Position numbers and translations under genes: made by a program. DNA of 64,000 bases from an uncultured Sulfitobacter sp. (lineage in GTDB: Bacteria; Pseudomonadota; Alphaproteobacteria; Rhodobacterales; Rhodobacteraceae): positions 538,989 to 602,988 of the forward strand of contig NZ_CANMQS010000003.1 of the NCBI RefSeq assembly GCF_947500075.1, read 5' to 3'. Of the stretch, positions 43,577 to 55,900 are shown piece by piece (within the stretch, counting starts at the first letter, position 1; every line of letters starts with the position of its first letter). The notes below the pieces were generated by a model. The model was not told the origin of the DNA and made no database searches. It worked only from the letters and a program-made list of their open reading frames with translations.

Positions 43577-43863
43577 CACCCGAGACAGCAAGACCTTTGA
43601 ATTGATGGCGCACAGTCAGCCCGCCAACCAAGACACCCCGTCGAATGTCTGGGACACTCTGTTGTCCGATAAGCCGTTTGGGACTTGGTCGCGGAAACCA
43701 TCAGGGCCAGCGGTTACGAGTGCCGCGCAAACAGGCCGGACACACGTCTGCTTCTGACCAGTGCGAAATTACTTCAAAAATGACTTGCTATGCAGGAGCT
43801 ATCCAAACAAAATGTCTGCCGAAACAGCAAAATCGTCGAGCCGTTGGTTGACTGCAACGCGGA
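43577..43863. other. Spacer between the IS110 relic and the IS1182 element
   Basis: About 290 bp. The left part is probably the right end of the IS110 element. I see no supported gene in the rest. Confidence 0.4.
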
Positions 43864-45554
43864 GAGGCTGTGTGAAAACTGCCGCTGTTTCCTGAGAGAT
43901 GGTATGATTTCCGCATTCGATGCGGAGGCATTCCATGGGGCAGTTTATCGAAGGCGTGGATCGACATCAGGCGATGCTGCTGCCTGAATGTCTGGAAGAT
44001 TACGTGGGCGAAGACAGCCCCGTGTGCGCGATTGATGCGTTCATCGACATGCTCGATTTGGCTGGACAAGGGTTCCGATCCTCGCCCGCCGCGACTGGGC
44101 GACCCGGTTATCATCCCGGGTTGATGCTCCGCATTTACGTTTACGGATATTTGAACCAGATCCAGTCATCACGGCGACTGGAGCGCGAATGCGGTCGCAA
44201 CCTGGAACTCATTTGGCTGACGGGACGTTTGAAGCCGGAATTCAAGACGATTGCTGACTTCCGCAAGGACAACGGCCCGGCGATCCGGAAGGTCTGCCAA
44301 CAGTTTGTCGCGCTATGCCGCGACATCAATCTACTGGACGCAAATCTGGTCGCCATTGATGGCAGCCGGTTCAAGGCGGTGAACGCCAAGGCCAAGAACT
44401 ACACGCGCGGCAAGCTGCGCCAGAAGCTGGGTGAGATCGACAAGGCCATTGAGCGTTATCTGAATGAGTTGGATCGCGCAGATGACGTGTTTGAACAGAC
44501 CGGAACGGTGTTGCCCGAGGCGCGAATGGAACGCACGCTGAGAAAGCTGGAACATCTGCGCAAAGAAGCGGCGCGCTACAGATCGATCGAGAAACGCATG
44601 GATGAAACCGGCGAGACGCAGGTGTCGCTGAGCGATCCCGACGCGCGATCCATGGCCACGACGCCGCGCATGCCGCGCGTCGTTGGTTACAATGTGCAGA
44701 CAGCGGTTGAAGCCGAGAACCACCTGATCGTCGCCCATGAAGTCACGATGCATGGCTATGACCGGGACGCCTTGTCGATGATGGCGGTGGCCGCGCGAGG
44801 CGATGGCTGCGGATCGGATCGAGGCCATCGCGGACAAGGGATACTACAAGAGCGAGGAAATCCTTGCATGCGAAGAAGCCGGTATAGACGTCGTTGTCCC
44901 CAAGCCTCAAGCTTCGAATGCCGCTGCGCGGGGGCAGTTCGACAAAGCTGACTTTGCCTATGATGCAGAGGCTGACATCTACATCTGCCCGGCTGGCGAG
45001 ACACTGATCTACCGGTTCACGGGCCCCCAGGATGGTAAAGCCATCAGGGTCTATTGATCGAGCAACTGTGCCGACTGCGTCATCAAAGACAGATGCACGA
45101 CCAGCAAGCATCGCCGCATCCGCAGATGGGAACATGAAGACGTTCTGGAACGCGCACAGCAGCGGTTGGACAAGGACCCCACCCAACTTGCCGTGCGCAG
45201 CATGACGGTCGAGCATCCCTACGGCACGATCAAGTCCTGGATGGGTGCCACGCACTTCAAGATGAGGCGGTTGAAAAACGTCGCCACCGAGATGGCTTTA
45301 CATGTCCTCGCCTACAATATGACCCGCGTGATAAAGATCATGGGTATCCCCGCCTTGATCGCCGCGATGAGGGCCTTAATAGCAACGGCTTGACCAGAAA
45401 ACAGCGTCTCAGCGCGGCCAGATCGCCTTAGAATGCCCCAAGAAAGCCATTCAGCCCAAAACCGAGCGGTCATAAAAGATCAATCGGCGAAACACGCGTA
45501 AAAAACCTAACCCAGGAGAAGTGGTGTAATCCCAGACAGTTTCCACACAGCCTC
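43864..45554 (+). mobile_element. IS1182-family insertion sequence, 1,691 bp, with 4-bp target duplication
   Basis: The ends are imperfect inverted repeats: GAGGCTGTGTGAAAACTG at the left and GAGGCTGTGTGGAAACTG read inward from the right (17 of 18 match). The element is flanked by CGGA on both sides (43860-43863 and 45555-45558), a 4-bp target duplication as IS1182 elements make. Inside is a broken transposase gene. Confidence 0.88.
43935..45393 (+). pseudogene. IS1182-family transposase, inactivated
   Basis: The N-terminal DUF772-type domain is intact (MGQFIEGVDRHQAMLLPECL, GRPGYHPGLMLRIYVYGYLN, SSRRLERECGRNLELIWL, KTIADFRKDNGPAIRKVC). A frameshift near 44800 separates MMAVAARGD from MAADRIEAIADKGYYKSEE. 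A TGA at 45055-45057 replaces the expected Trp in VY-W-SSNCADCVIKDRC. The C-terminal part (VEHPYGTIKSWMGATHFKMR) is readable to 45393. Confidence 0.88.
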
Positions 45555-45558
45555 CGGA

Positions 45559-46041
45559 CTTTGCAGACCTAGGATTCTTCGCCCTCGCTGACGCAGCATT
45601 TGTTCGCAGTCGCGGCGCATGTGTTGTTGCAACGCAGCGCCCGTAGCCGTTCCGGTCATTCATGGGCTTCGCTTTGTCCGGAACCGAAACCGCGCTTTCG
45701 CTACATCGCGTTCTGACAATCAAAACGCGGACTTTCTGTAAATTCGCCCAGTGACCGCTTCTGCGCTGCTTTAGGGCTCAAAAAGGGCGCTGCATGTCAG
45801 GCGTTGACCTTTGAATTATCGCTCTATGATGTCCGAAGGGATTTACCTGGGCAACCACGCTGGAAGCACAGTCGTCTATTGGTTATGAGTCCTTATTAAG
45901 ACGCCGTATAAACTTGAGAAAAATTCCAGAAGCAACTCAGAAAGCAAAAGCAAAACTCTCGATTGCTTTTTGTTCGCGGATTGATAGCCTTTGGCTGTAT
46001 ACTTGCATCTTAAAGCTGAAGCTATTTGGAGTGAACGCGGT
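45559..46041. other. Spacer after the IS1182 element
   Basis: About 480 bp. The left 270 bp are GC-rich with no convincing gene; the right 200 bp are A+T-rich and should hold the promoter of the cysteine-rich peptide cluster. No repeat or RNA gene is recognised. Confidence 0.4.
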
Positions 46042-46212
46042 ATGAAAATATCTACCTTGATACTTCTGGCGTTTCTGTCGCCAGCATCCATCACTATGAC
46101 TTGTAACATCAGTGATCACCAAAGGGTTATTTTGCAGGCAAATTCTACGTGCGTTAGTGGATATTGTTGCGGACAGTGGGGGTGCTGGACACGATGCAGC
46201 TGCTGGAAGTGA
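46042..46212 (+). CDS. Small cysteine-rich secreted peptide, 56 residues
   Basis: A signal-peptide-like start (MKISTLILLAFLSPASITM) is followed by a mature peptide of about 37 residues containing seven cysteines and four tryptophans/aromatics (SGYCCGQWGCWTRCSCWK at the end). GGAG lies 10 bases before the ATG. The stop codon is 1 base from the next ATG, so it is likely translated with the downstream membrane protein gene. No family is recognised; secreted Cys-rich peptides can be toxins, bacteriocins or signals. Confidence 0.6.
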   Translation: MKISTLILLAFLSPASITMTCNISDHQRVILQANSTCVSGYCCGQWGCWTRCSCWK

Positions 46213-46213
46213 A

Positions 46214-47047
46214 ATGATTAGATTATTAGCTTACATCACCGGTGCTGCGATGATGGTCGTTGGCATCCTTGTCTCAACTCAACAGTTCCTAAACACACCT
46301 TTCCTAGACAATATCATAGTCCCAGTTGCAAGCGCTAGAAGTCAAGTCGGTCTATTTGGCTTGTTGTTCTTCGGGACTGGGCTGGCCCTGATGCTAACCC
46401 AGGTATTCGCTGAGCGGTACGGAGCAAAGATCGCGGGCATAGCCTTTGTTGGAACTCTCGCTGCGCTCTATCTGTTCATGCTTATTGCGCGTTCCACAGT
46501 GTTTGATTTTGAAGTGGACGTATCAGAGTTCTACCCACGGGATCTAGAGCTATCCGTCAAGTGTGATCAACAGAGTTTTCACGTTGGTTTAGATCAAGCC
46601 AGAAAACCAATCGTGACCATTGCTGGCGTGCCTGATCGTGTTTCGTCAATTACGTCTGCAATAAGAGCATACCAAGAAACCCATCTCGTTCCAAACGATC
46701 AGCCCGCGATTCTGCTCAGTGAAGCAGACCGTTTGAACAGGTTTAGGCATGTCGGAAATCCAGATAGAGACATCATTCTCGAACCTGTAATCGATGAAGG
46801 AAATCTCGTGGTCTTCATGATCCCACATGTTGTCTTTGCAGCCAGAGACAGGATCACCTTTCATATGGCGGATGATAACAAATCCACTACCAGCGGCAGT
46901 AATCAACCTTCTCAGAAGCCATCATCCACGAAAGTTCTAACCCTAACTGTGGACGGGAAAAGCGATGCCACCCAAGAAAAAGGCCGCCCACTTATCCAAG
47001 CCGAACTCAATTTGCAAGCGGTCGCAGATGTTTGTTCAAGCACGTAG
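46214..47047 (+). CDS. Membrane protein with three N-terminal helices and a periplasmic domain
   Basis: About 277 residues. Three hydrophobic segments occupy the first 95 residues (LLAYITGAAMMVVGILVS, VGLFGLLFFGTGLALML, IAGIAFVGTLAALYLFMLIA). A soluble domain of about 180 residues with mixed beta character follows, ending in a Ser/Thr/Gln-rich stretch. The ATG at 46214 has GGAAG about 5 bases upstream. No family is recognised. It overlaps the next gene, suggesting an operon with the Cys-rich peptide and the exported protein. Confidence 0.65.
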   Translation: MIRLLAYITGAAMMVVGILVSTQQFLNTPFLDNIIVPVASARSQVGLFGLLFFGTGLALMLTQVFAERYGAKIAGIAFVGTLAALYLFMLIARSTVFDFEVDVSEFYPRDLELSVKCDQQSFHVGLDQARKPIVTIAGVPDRVSSITSAIRAYQETHLVPNDQPAILLSEADRLNRFRHVGNPDRDIILEPVIDEGNLVVFMIPHVVFAARDRITFHMADDNKSTTSGSNQPSQKPSSTKVLTLTVDGKSDATQEKGRPLIQAELNLQAVADVCSST

Positions 47048-48449
47048 TTTTCTCCTCGTTGTCTTCGTCATGCTCGCAATTTCGAGCGAAGCTGAAGCTC
47101 AAAGCATCTCAACAGCAATTCAGCAAGTTGATAAATCACGTGATGCAACGTGCCGCGCTAGCCAACAGAGTATAACAGATTTGGTATTTGCGTTAGAACG
47201 TGCCGCTGACGCCAACGCTCCACTCACAGAAATAGCAGACGGAATCGAAGTGCTTTCCCGGGAGCAGTTTTGGAAAAGCACCGATCAACGCCGCAGTTTG
47301 GAAGCACTCGCAAAACTCGGAGGCGTAAAAGCTGAGCTGCAACCCGCCCTTGCTGAAGCGGTAGCTGCTGCTCACGGTGAAGTTAGACATATCTTGTTCT
47401 CCCAAAGAGAAAATGCACCTGACGTCGTTTCAGCGCTGGAAAAGCTGATATCAATAAACGAGTCTCTGAATACGCCTAACAGATTTTATGTCGCTCAGAT
47501 CAAGTTAACCATAGCCAGCTTTTTATCAGAGTTAGCGTACTCCGATCTGGATGCGTTTGGTGCCAGCGTACCTCTACAGCCAACGCAAGTCCGTGCAATA
47601 GACATCACAGCGGACGGCCTGTTTGGCGTGCGGTCGAAATTGAACTTGTCAATCGACTACCTAGCCGAACTCTCTAATTTCTTTGAAAAGGAATTTGCTA
47701 GCGGCGTCTACAGCCGAAACATTGCTTTGGATTTTCGTTATCAAATTGTATTGATGAAGTACATTGTGGGTGACGTTCAGTGGGAACTCGACCTCGAAAC
47801 ACTCGCCAGCTACAGCTCGGTCGACGAACAGTTCACTTCGTTAAAGGCAGTCGATCATATCTACGTACACAACTTTCTCGTGACACCGCTGATATCTGAA
47901 ACCGCAAATCAACCAAGGGCCGAAGCACCTGCCTGTAAGCCGGAGCGTCAATCCGCCACATTTGAGCCTAACGAACGCAAGAATTCGCAAGTTCGAAGGT
48001 TTTTCAACCCAATTCAACTGTCCTTGTTTACTTGCCGTGTTCTCAGTGCTCCTGAAGGTCACAAGAGTCTCTTTGACCTTTCAGCTCAACTTCTACGTTT
48101 CAAAAACTCAGACTATCGCGTTGTACTTGGGCACTTTAGAGGTGAGGATATTCGGTTTTCTTTTCTTTCGAAGGGCGAACTACTTGAAACTGCCAAGAGT
48201 GCAGTTGAGTCAATTAATGCAACATCTATCTTGGTAAATGGAGATCAAACCGGTACTTGCACGCTAGATATCGACGGTTCAGCGATAGTACCTGATCCAT
48301 CATATCTAGGTGTCCAAGAAACATCAAAAAACAGTGGATACATCTTTGTTGGAAATTGGCTGAATTTCACTGAAGCGCGTCGTTTGAGAGACTTAATCAG
48401 GGAGTTTGGTGAGTTAGAGGAAGCCTATCTGATTAGGCCTCAAATATAG
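47028..48449 (+). CDS. Exported protein of unknown function
   Basis: Starting at 47028 gives about 473 residues with a clear signal peptide (SFLLVVFVMLAISSEAEA). An ATG at 46965 would add 21 Lys/Ser-rich residues and extend the overlap with the preceding gene to 83 bp. The mature protein is helical in the first 300 residues (DLVFALERAADANAPL, LAELSNFFEKEFASG), and the C-terminal part ends in a SPOR-like segment (SGYIFVGNWLNFTEARRLRD, EAYLIRPQI). The SPOR resemblance is only by eye. Confidence 0.65.
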   Translation: MFVQARSFLLVVFVMLAISSEAEAQSISTAIQQVDKSRDATCRASQQSITDLVFALERAADANAPLTEIADGIEVLSREQFWKSTDQRRSLEALAKLGGVKAELQPALAEAVAAAHGEVRHILFSQRENAPDVVSALEKLISINESLNTPNRFYVAQIKLTIASFLSELAYSDLDAFGASVPLQPTQVRAIDITADGLFGVRSKLNLSIDYLAELSNFFEKEFASGVYSRNIALDFRYQIVLMKYIVGDVQWELDLETLASYSSVDEQFTSLKAVDHIYVHNFLVTPLISETANQPRAEAPACKPERQSATFEPNERKNSQVRRFFNPIQLSLFTCRVLSAPEGHKSLFDLSAQLLRFKNSDYRVVLGHFRGEDIRFSFLSKGELLETAKSAVESINATSILVNGDQTGTCTLDIDGSAIVPDPSYLGVQETSKNSGYIFVGNWLNFTEARRLRDLIREFGELEEAYLIRPQI

Positions 48450-48758
48450 TAAACTAGAAAAGGTCAGTCGTTTTGGAGGTATACCAGAACAGCCCAGCAA
48501 TGTTTGATCTATGTGTACGAAGCATCGATGTCCTTAGGATAGAATAAGGGCTAGTCAGCGAAAGCTCAAGTTTGCTGTTCTGGCAGTTTTAACGTGCGGC
48601 TTAAATTCTTAGTTTAGATACCGCGATGGGCTGCTTCACATTTTCCGGCGTCTTGGTGGTGACCTGCTCCCCGTCAGACTGACAAGACGCCGTTTGGTCG
48701 TTGGTCCATCTTCTCCTCGCTCGCAGATTCCTATATTTCTCGTCACATCCCAGTGCGT
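48450..48758. other. Spacer between the exported-protein gene and the second IS110 relic
   Basis: About 310 bp with no supported gene. The right part is probably IS110 end sequence. A GCGGCTTAAATTCTT stretch at 48596-48610 resembles part of the inverted repeat at 41509, but the match is short. Confidence 0.4.
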
Positions 48759-49772
48759 CTACGTGCCGACAAGCGCGTTGGGGCGATATCGCTCGCCCTT
48801 CGTCAGAACCGCTCAGGCGATCCGCGCCATCTTGTTGGCCATTGCCACGGCAGCCACATTCACATGTGCCCGCTCTTTCAGCCCGTCCGCCCATCGCGTG
48901 ATCGGTGACGACCTGTCGCGCACGAGATGCAGAACCGTCTGCGCCCCACGGATGAACAGCTTGCGCAGGTAACGATTGCCGTGCTTCGAGATGCCGACTA
49001 GCTTTGCTTTTCCACCTGTGGTGATCTGCTGTGGCACCAGGCCAAGCCATGCGGCAAGATCGCGCCCCTTGGCAAAGCTGCTGCCGGTCCCAACGGCGGC
49101 CACAAGCGCGCTGGCAATGGTCGGACCCACACCGGGGATTTCCATCAATCGCTGCATGTCAGCGTCTGCTTTGGCCAGAGCCTTGATCTCGGCGTCGATC
49201 ACTTCGACCCGACCGTTGATCGTGGCCAGTTCTGCTGCCATGTCCGACAACATCAATAGGATACGGTGCGACAAATCGGCGGTGCCTTCTGCAGCCAATC
49301 TCGCCAATTCTTTCTGGAAGACGTGGCGACCCGTCCTGACCCGAATTACGCGCTCCATGAGGAAACCCCGCGCCTGATTGATGAGGCGCGTCCTCTCGGT
49401 CACCAGCCGCTAACGGGCGCGGTGCAGGGCTTGAAGATCGAGCTGCTCTTCCGATTTGATCGCGACAAACGACATTGTCGGGCGTGTCGCCCCTCGGCGA
49501 TCGCTTCCGCATCACGGTCGTCGTTCTTGTGGACCTTGACGTAGGGCCGAACATAAAGCGGTGACATCAGCCGCGGTTCGTGTCCAAGCTCAAGGCAAAA
49601 AACGACCGATATGATGCGCAACTCCACAAGCCTCAATCGCCACAACGCAGGTCGGCAGGCTGCCAAGGAAGTTCAGCAACCGATACCGCTGAAGCCGCTT
49701 GCGAAATACAACTCCGCCATTCGCATCCAATCCCGCAAGGCTGCAAACAGTCTTGCTCAGGTCAATACCCAA
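48759..49772 (-). pseudogene. IS110-family transposase, heavily decayed
   Basis: Read on the minus strand it begins GIDLSKTVCSLAGLDANGGV and GSLPTCVVAIEACGVAHHIG, shifts frame in a T-run near 49600 into LGHEPRLMSPLYVRPYVKVH, shifts again near 49495, meets a TAG near 49411, and continues with TERTRLINQARGFLMERV and MEIPGVGPTIASALVAAVG. A TGA interrupts MARIA-AVLTKGERYRPNAL; the last stop is at 48759. It is inactive. It belongs to a different IS110 lineage from the copy at 42553. Confidence 0.85.
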
Positions 49773-49918
49773 AACTTCGATATCCTTCAGAATGCTCCTC
49801 TCTCCACCTATGCCCGCAACAATAGCTGCGGTTTGGCGGGAAGGCCGTTCATCCCATTAGTCCAATATCCTCAAGAAACTGAGGCATATGGCGCTGCCGA
49901 GGTGCTGCCAAAAACGTC

Positions 49919-52900
49919 CTAGAACAAGATGTTTCGCGGCTCGGCCAGATTGCTGAGCGTCGCGTTTTCGGATTCGCTTTCGGTCAGGATTTGTTGCGCG
50001 CGCGAGGTTTCGAGGTTGTAGCCATAGGCTTTCGCCCGATCAAGCGAAGCGGTGGCCAGCCGTGCTGCCCCGCGCCGGTCGCCGCGCCGTAGCAGCGTCA
50101 TGGCATAAAGTGTCATCGCACGGTTGAGCCTCAGCCCCATCGAATGGCGCCTTGCGATTGCGATCGCGCGCATCAGAAGCCGCCCGGCGGTGGTTGTCTC
50201 GCCCTCTTCCAACAACAAGGCCGCCCGATGCATAAGGCCTTCGCATTGCAGGCTCCAGATCGACATGCGTTCCGCATAGCTGTCGACATCGCGCAGAACC
50301 GACAGCGACCGGTCTTGAATGATGCGTTCCCCATGGTCTGCGCGCGAATGCGTGATACGGGTTTCAATGAGATTGCAATGGTGGCGGATATCTTCATGGC
50401 CGCCGGTTTCCGCAAGAACGGCGGCACGGTTGATTGCTTCGCGTGCGCCGTCGGAGTCGCGCAGCATCAAGAAGCGCGCCCGGTGGCTAAGGATGATCGC
50501 CGAAGCGCGGGGCGCAGGGAGCTCTTGCAGGGCGTGCGTGACTGTTTCGAACCGCTTTTGCAGATCCTCGTGCCGACCGGTAATATGGTCAAGCACGCAC
50601 AAATAGCCTTGGGCTGTCTGATGTAGAACGCATTTACGTTCCTGGGTCCCTTTGACGATGTCGTCTAGCCGGGTGCGTGCCGACTGCAGGCGGCCCCTTT
50701 CGAGTTGGACAACGGCGTGGTTGAGGCTGATGTGTTTGTAGTTTGGCCCACCTGGCGCGCGGCCTTCAATATGTTCGTTGAATTCGGCTGCCTGACGCAG
50801 GAACCCCAGAGCGTCGGACAATGCGCCCTGGGCAAGCGACACCACCCCCAGCTCGTTATAGATCCAAACAATCTCATCGCGGTAAAGCGAGTTCACCTGC
50901 TTGAATTCAGCATCCGGTTGATAGCGCCTCCCTAACTGATCGCTGTCCATGAGCTCCCACGCTAATCGGATGATCCAGCGTAACCGGACCTTATACGTCT
51001 CCAGATAGCCGCGTTTTTGAAGGCCGACAGATGCAAACTCATTTTCACTGAGACGCGATACGATGGCTACGGAGAGGTTTGTGCGGGCCAGACACAAGGC
51101 AGCGCGCAGCGCCTGAACACGCACCTCTTTTTCCTCGGTTGTGAACAGCCAAGGTGTCGTACTCTGGTCGCGGTTGGATATGTCGGGGTACTGGCTGAGG
51201 CCTAGCAGAAGATTCCGCAGGAAGCTGTAGGGTTCCGATGACAGGCTGGGCCCCGCGGATGGCATCGCGGCGTGGAGTGTGGGCGAGAACGAATTAGCCC
51301 GCAGGGGGTTTTCTGCGCCGATGTTTAATTTGTTGACGGCAAAGCGCTGTACAAGGCGATGGAGCGCGTAGCGATGTTCGCGGTCGGCGGGCCAGGGAGC
51401 TTTGCTATTCTCGATTCCGTTGGCCTTGGTCTCTTTTTCTTTAGCGGCATCTTCCGAACCACGACTGCTTAGATCACGGGCCTCCGCTCGCAGCGCTTCG
51501 ATCCGGGCTTCTTTTTTCGCTTCTTCCTCTTTCTGAAGCGTCTTGAGCCTTGGGTGCGGATCAAGGCGGAACACCAGACCGCGATAGGCCAGCGTTGTCA
51601 GCGCCCGAACAAGGAACCGTCGGCGCGAATAGGGCAGTTCGATATTGATGCGGGCGAAGTAGTCGCGTATTTCGGGCAACCGTACCAGAACGGCAGAGCC
51701 AAGCGGCGTACCGACTGCACCCAGATGGCGTAGGATCAGCTGATGCAGGTCGCAATCGTTGTCCGGGTCGCCTACTTTGTGGTAGGTCCGATATCCCGAT
51801 AGCACAGTTTCCAGCAGGAATTCGTCATGCCGGACACGGCCAAAATTCCTTCCTTGTTCGACGGTAGAGAGAATGAACTGCCCAGCGTCGGTCCCCGCTT
51901 GGGCGGGGTCACGCGCGTGCACCACCTTGTGTTCGGCCAAGGCGATCAGGATGGTCATTGCAAAGCGGCTGTCACCGAGCCGTCTGCGCACGTTTTTCCA
52001 TTGTTCGCGATGCGGTTCTGACCGGACCCGCGCGCTGAGGGCGTGGCGCAGTTTCTTGATCTTGCCGCTGCTGTTGAGTTCAAGATTGCAGATATCAGAT
52101 ATTTCGACGATGTGCTTGTCTAGGTCGGCTGCAGCGTTGCGCAACCGTTCTGAGGGTTTTGTAAAACTTGGCGTATTGGGTTCGTTCTCTTCTTTAAGGC
52201 ATACTGCATGACGCACCGTGTTTCTTGCGCAGTGCAGATCATCGCGTGTCGGGACTTCTGAACTGGCCCAAAGTGACTTCAGCCGATCATCAGAGACCAC
52301 CACCGCCTCTTTCACAACCGTGTTGAACATCTGCCTTGCTTTCTTGATGGTGTTTTCGACACCCTCCGGTTGGGGCTTCACCACAGGGGGTTCCGCCAAA
52401 AACAGTGCGGTCGCCAAGGTCGGGAAATTATCGACCAAAAACGCTGTTGGGCTGACCGGACGTGCAAAGTGGATGAAGTGGGATGGTCTGCTTCTATCAG
52501 ACGGTTTGGGCGGGTCGTCATCGATTGTGATGCCGCTTTGATCCCGGCGGCGGTCAATCAACTCTCTTGCGTCGGCTGGAAGATCAGGGCGGTTGAGTTG
52601 GACATGCAGCGGCTGGCCGGTCGCGCGCGCCTCATCCCGAGGGCATGTCCAAGGGTGACCCAAGCCCCGTTCGGACCCGACAAAAACGATATCAACCGGG
52701 CAATCGGCGTGGTCCGGCCCGGTCAGGATAGCTATGAAATGTTCGAGTTCCATATTTTTGGCATGCCGCCGACTATCGAACAGCAATTCAGTTGCATTGA
52801 GTGTAATCAGCAGCCGTGGATGCGGATGCTGCCACAGCCAGCGTGATCGGCTGGCCGGGCGGGTGGCATCGCGGAACCGGTTGAGTGCAAGTTTCAGACG

Positions 52901-55900
52901 GGTCATGCGCGACACCGAGTTGTCGGTTTCCTTGACTTCTTTCAATGCGTCGCGAAAGTCTTGGTCCTCTTCAGTCGATGAGGGGCCCCGTTGTTGGTGA
53001 ATGGTTTCCTTTTGGATCGCTTCAATCAGCATATCGAGGACGGATGCGACTTCGGCCGAAAAACTAAGATTTATATGGATTGCCCCGGCAAACTTGACCC
53101 GGTCCCTGTTCCGCCAGACCGCGCGTTGATATAGTGCTAACCCCCGCGCAGAGGAGAAGGCAGAAAGGAATGTGCCCTTGCCGATGCCGCGATGGGCCGC
53201 TACCGTTATCAAAAGCCGCCGTGACGTGTCCAACTCAACCGTTTCGAACCGTGTATCTGCAGCGACGATAAACGTATCAAAGGCGCGGATGCGTGTCCTG
53301 ATTTCCCGGTCGATCCGCTTAGGCTCCTTGGCTTGGCGGATCGGCTTGGCATCAAACGTAGCCGGCACAGTGTTAAGCCGATCAAGATCGGTAATGACAC
53401 TGTCCACGCGGTGGCGAATATAGCGACGGGTCGGGTGGGTATCGCCGATCAGGTCCATCTGAAAACGGGCCAGCCTGTGTGGCGGGCTTTGCTGGAAACG
53501 ACTCCACCACTGACGCTGTTCACGCACGATGGCTTCGATACCGGCGTTCATGGCCCCGGTGCGGATGGCGCCATTTAGCCCATCAAGGAAGAGGATGCGC
53601 GATCGCAGGTCGCGGTTCTGCCAAGGTTTTAGTCCTTTATCCCTGAAACCCTTTCGTGTCTCGGGCAATTTGAGCGTCATTTTCAAAAGCTCGGTCAGCG
53701 TGCGGATCTCGACCTCAAGAAAGTCCTTGCTTGAAACGGGGGTATCCGTGTCTGAATGCGGGTTGCCATCGGGCCGCGGTCTGGTTGGCGTAAACTCGCA
53801 ATGCTGAATCCCGGCGTTCTTGCCTAAACTATCTATACAACTTTCAAGAGCGGCTTTGCGCCGGGCCAACAGCTTTTCTATTTCTTCTTTGCTGGTGGGT
53901 TCGGTAGACGCCACCGGATAGTGAAGCCCGAGTAGGACCCATAAGGCTGGCGTCGCAGCAGGGTAGCCGTCGACGGCTAAATCGTCTTCGATGGTCCCAA
54001 GTTTAGTTTCGATATGGTCGATGATTTCGCGGCGGTCCCACAACTTCTTTTCACGCAGTCCGTCGTCGAGTTTGTCTTCGTCTGATAGGTAGGCTTCCGT
54101 AATTTCCTTCAGAACTGAGGTCAGTTTCAAAACCCGGTGCAGCCAGTCAATGCCGCGCGGAAGCCCCTGCGTTTCAGCCGCGTCAGGATCGCGCAGCGTA
54201 ACCTGCCCGCTGCCATAAAAGATCGTGTGGACACCGTAGCGCAGATACAGCCCCGAGGCGAATTTGGTGCGGGCTGCGATGCCGCCGTCGGCAGGCAAGA
54301 GCGCGATGGACGTGTAACCTATCGTCCGATCCCGATTCGAGATGAACTGCCGCAGGGGCCGCAGCAGGTCGGTTTCTTTCATGCCTAACCCAAGGAAAAT
54401 CAGCGGTGCACCGGAAAAAATGAGCGAGATACCTTCATCTGCCGTGGCGCGGTTTGGGCCCGACGACAGGTAAAGCTCCATGTAGTCGCGTTCCGTAATC
54501 ACCAGCTTGCCATTCTTGCTGGCACGACCGTGAAGGTGATAAACGGCCGCGTCCTGGTTATCGTCACCGATAGCAAAGGTGACCATGTCGGCGGCGGTAT
54601 CCTGTTCAAACGTCTGATCGCGCAAGATGCCACCGATATCGTCGGTGCGGAAATCATCCCGTCGGCCGTCGATGTCCCGACCATTGGCCGCGGCGTCCGA
54701 GGTCTTGAAGTGCCGATAGCCCGCATCCATGAAGAAGCGTTCGATCTCAAAATCATAGTTGGTCGTCACGTATCGGCGGATACCTAGTTGACCCACGGTT
54801 CGTTGCATCGGGTCGAACCGGGGATCAATGATCGACGTCCTATTTGAGAAATCTGACGGATGAGGGGGGTCAAGATGTCCGTTTTCCGCCAGCCACTGAC
54901 TTGGGTTGTCCAGACGGCTAAGCAACACCGTGACGACGAAACGCATTGCGGGGGATAGGTAAGTCCGGCCCGGCGTCTCTTCCACATAGCCGGTAAGATG
55001 GTCGTACATGAAGCGGTCGATGCTGACCCAGGGATCGGTTTCTTCTGGTTGCTCGCCTTCTCTCAGGCTTGGACGGAGTTTGACCAAAAGCTGCCTGAAC
55101 GCGTCAATCTTGAATGGCGACAGCACGCGGTAGCGTTTTTTGTTTTCGCGTATGCCGTCAATATCGCGTTTGAGGTTGCTGCGGTTAAAGACATCAAGCG
55201 GATTTTTCTCATCTTCCTCTACCGCTCGCCAAGCATTCCACCTATCCGTCAGATCCGTATCTTTGGACGCCTCTTTGTCATCAGGGTCGCGGCCGCCAAA
55301 GATACCTTTGCGCAGAAGCAGTAGTGCATGCGGGCATTCGTCAACTAACAGTACTTTGGCCAGCGTGTCGAAGTTGAAGCGGGCCTCGGGGCGGGCCATA
55401 CGATCTGCGAAATTAGTAATAGCAGTTGTGTATTTTTCGTCTTGGTCTTCGTCTTTCAGATAACCTCTAAGTGCTTCCAACGCTTCTTCAGGGGCGGCGT
55501 TTTCGCTGGTCTGCCGGGCACCAAACCATGCCTTTTCTTCGATCTTGCCAATTTCGTCCTTCTGCTTTCGCGGGGGCAGGAACAAAGCGACATGGCGCTG
55601 AAGCTCTTGATGCAATTGTTGCGCAACCTCAAATTTGACGGGCATTTCTTCACCTCCAGGAAAGCTGCCATCGATTTCCTGGGTTTGGACGAAAGTCTGG
55701 TTCAATCCGGTGATCTGACGGCGGGCATATTGCAACGCAGCGCGGCGGCTGCGCAGCCAGCGCCAGACGTTATGGCGATGGGGTTGGCCCCATTTTTCTT
55801 TTTTGCCAGCTTGGGTTCCGACGTCAAAGGGCTCGGGTTCTTTCCCGTTTTCGTCCGGGTGCAGATCATTACGCAGATCGGTATATTGCGGAGTCTCGCC

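Noticed and set aside
45451..45723. Minus-strand frame of 90 codons at the right end of the IS1182 element
   Set aside because: It crosses the element border and target duplication, and its composition is not protein-like.
41509..48610. GCGGCTTAA-TTCTT-like stretches at 41509 and 48596 as attL/attR direct repeats
   Set aside because: The match is only about 14 bases with a one-base gap, which is expected by chance in a window of this size.
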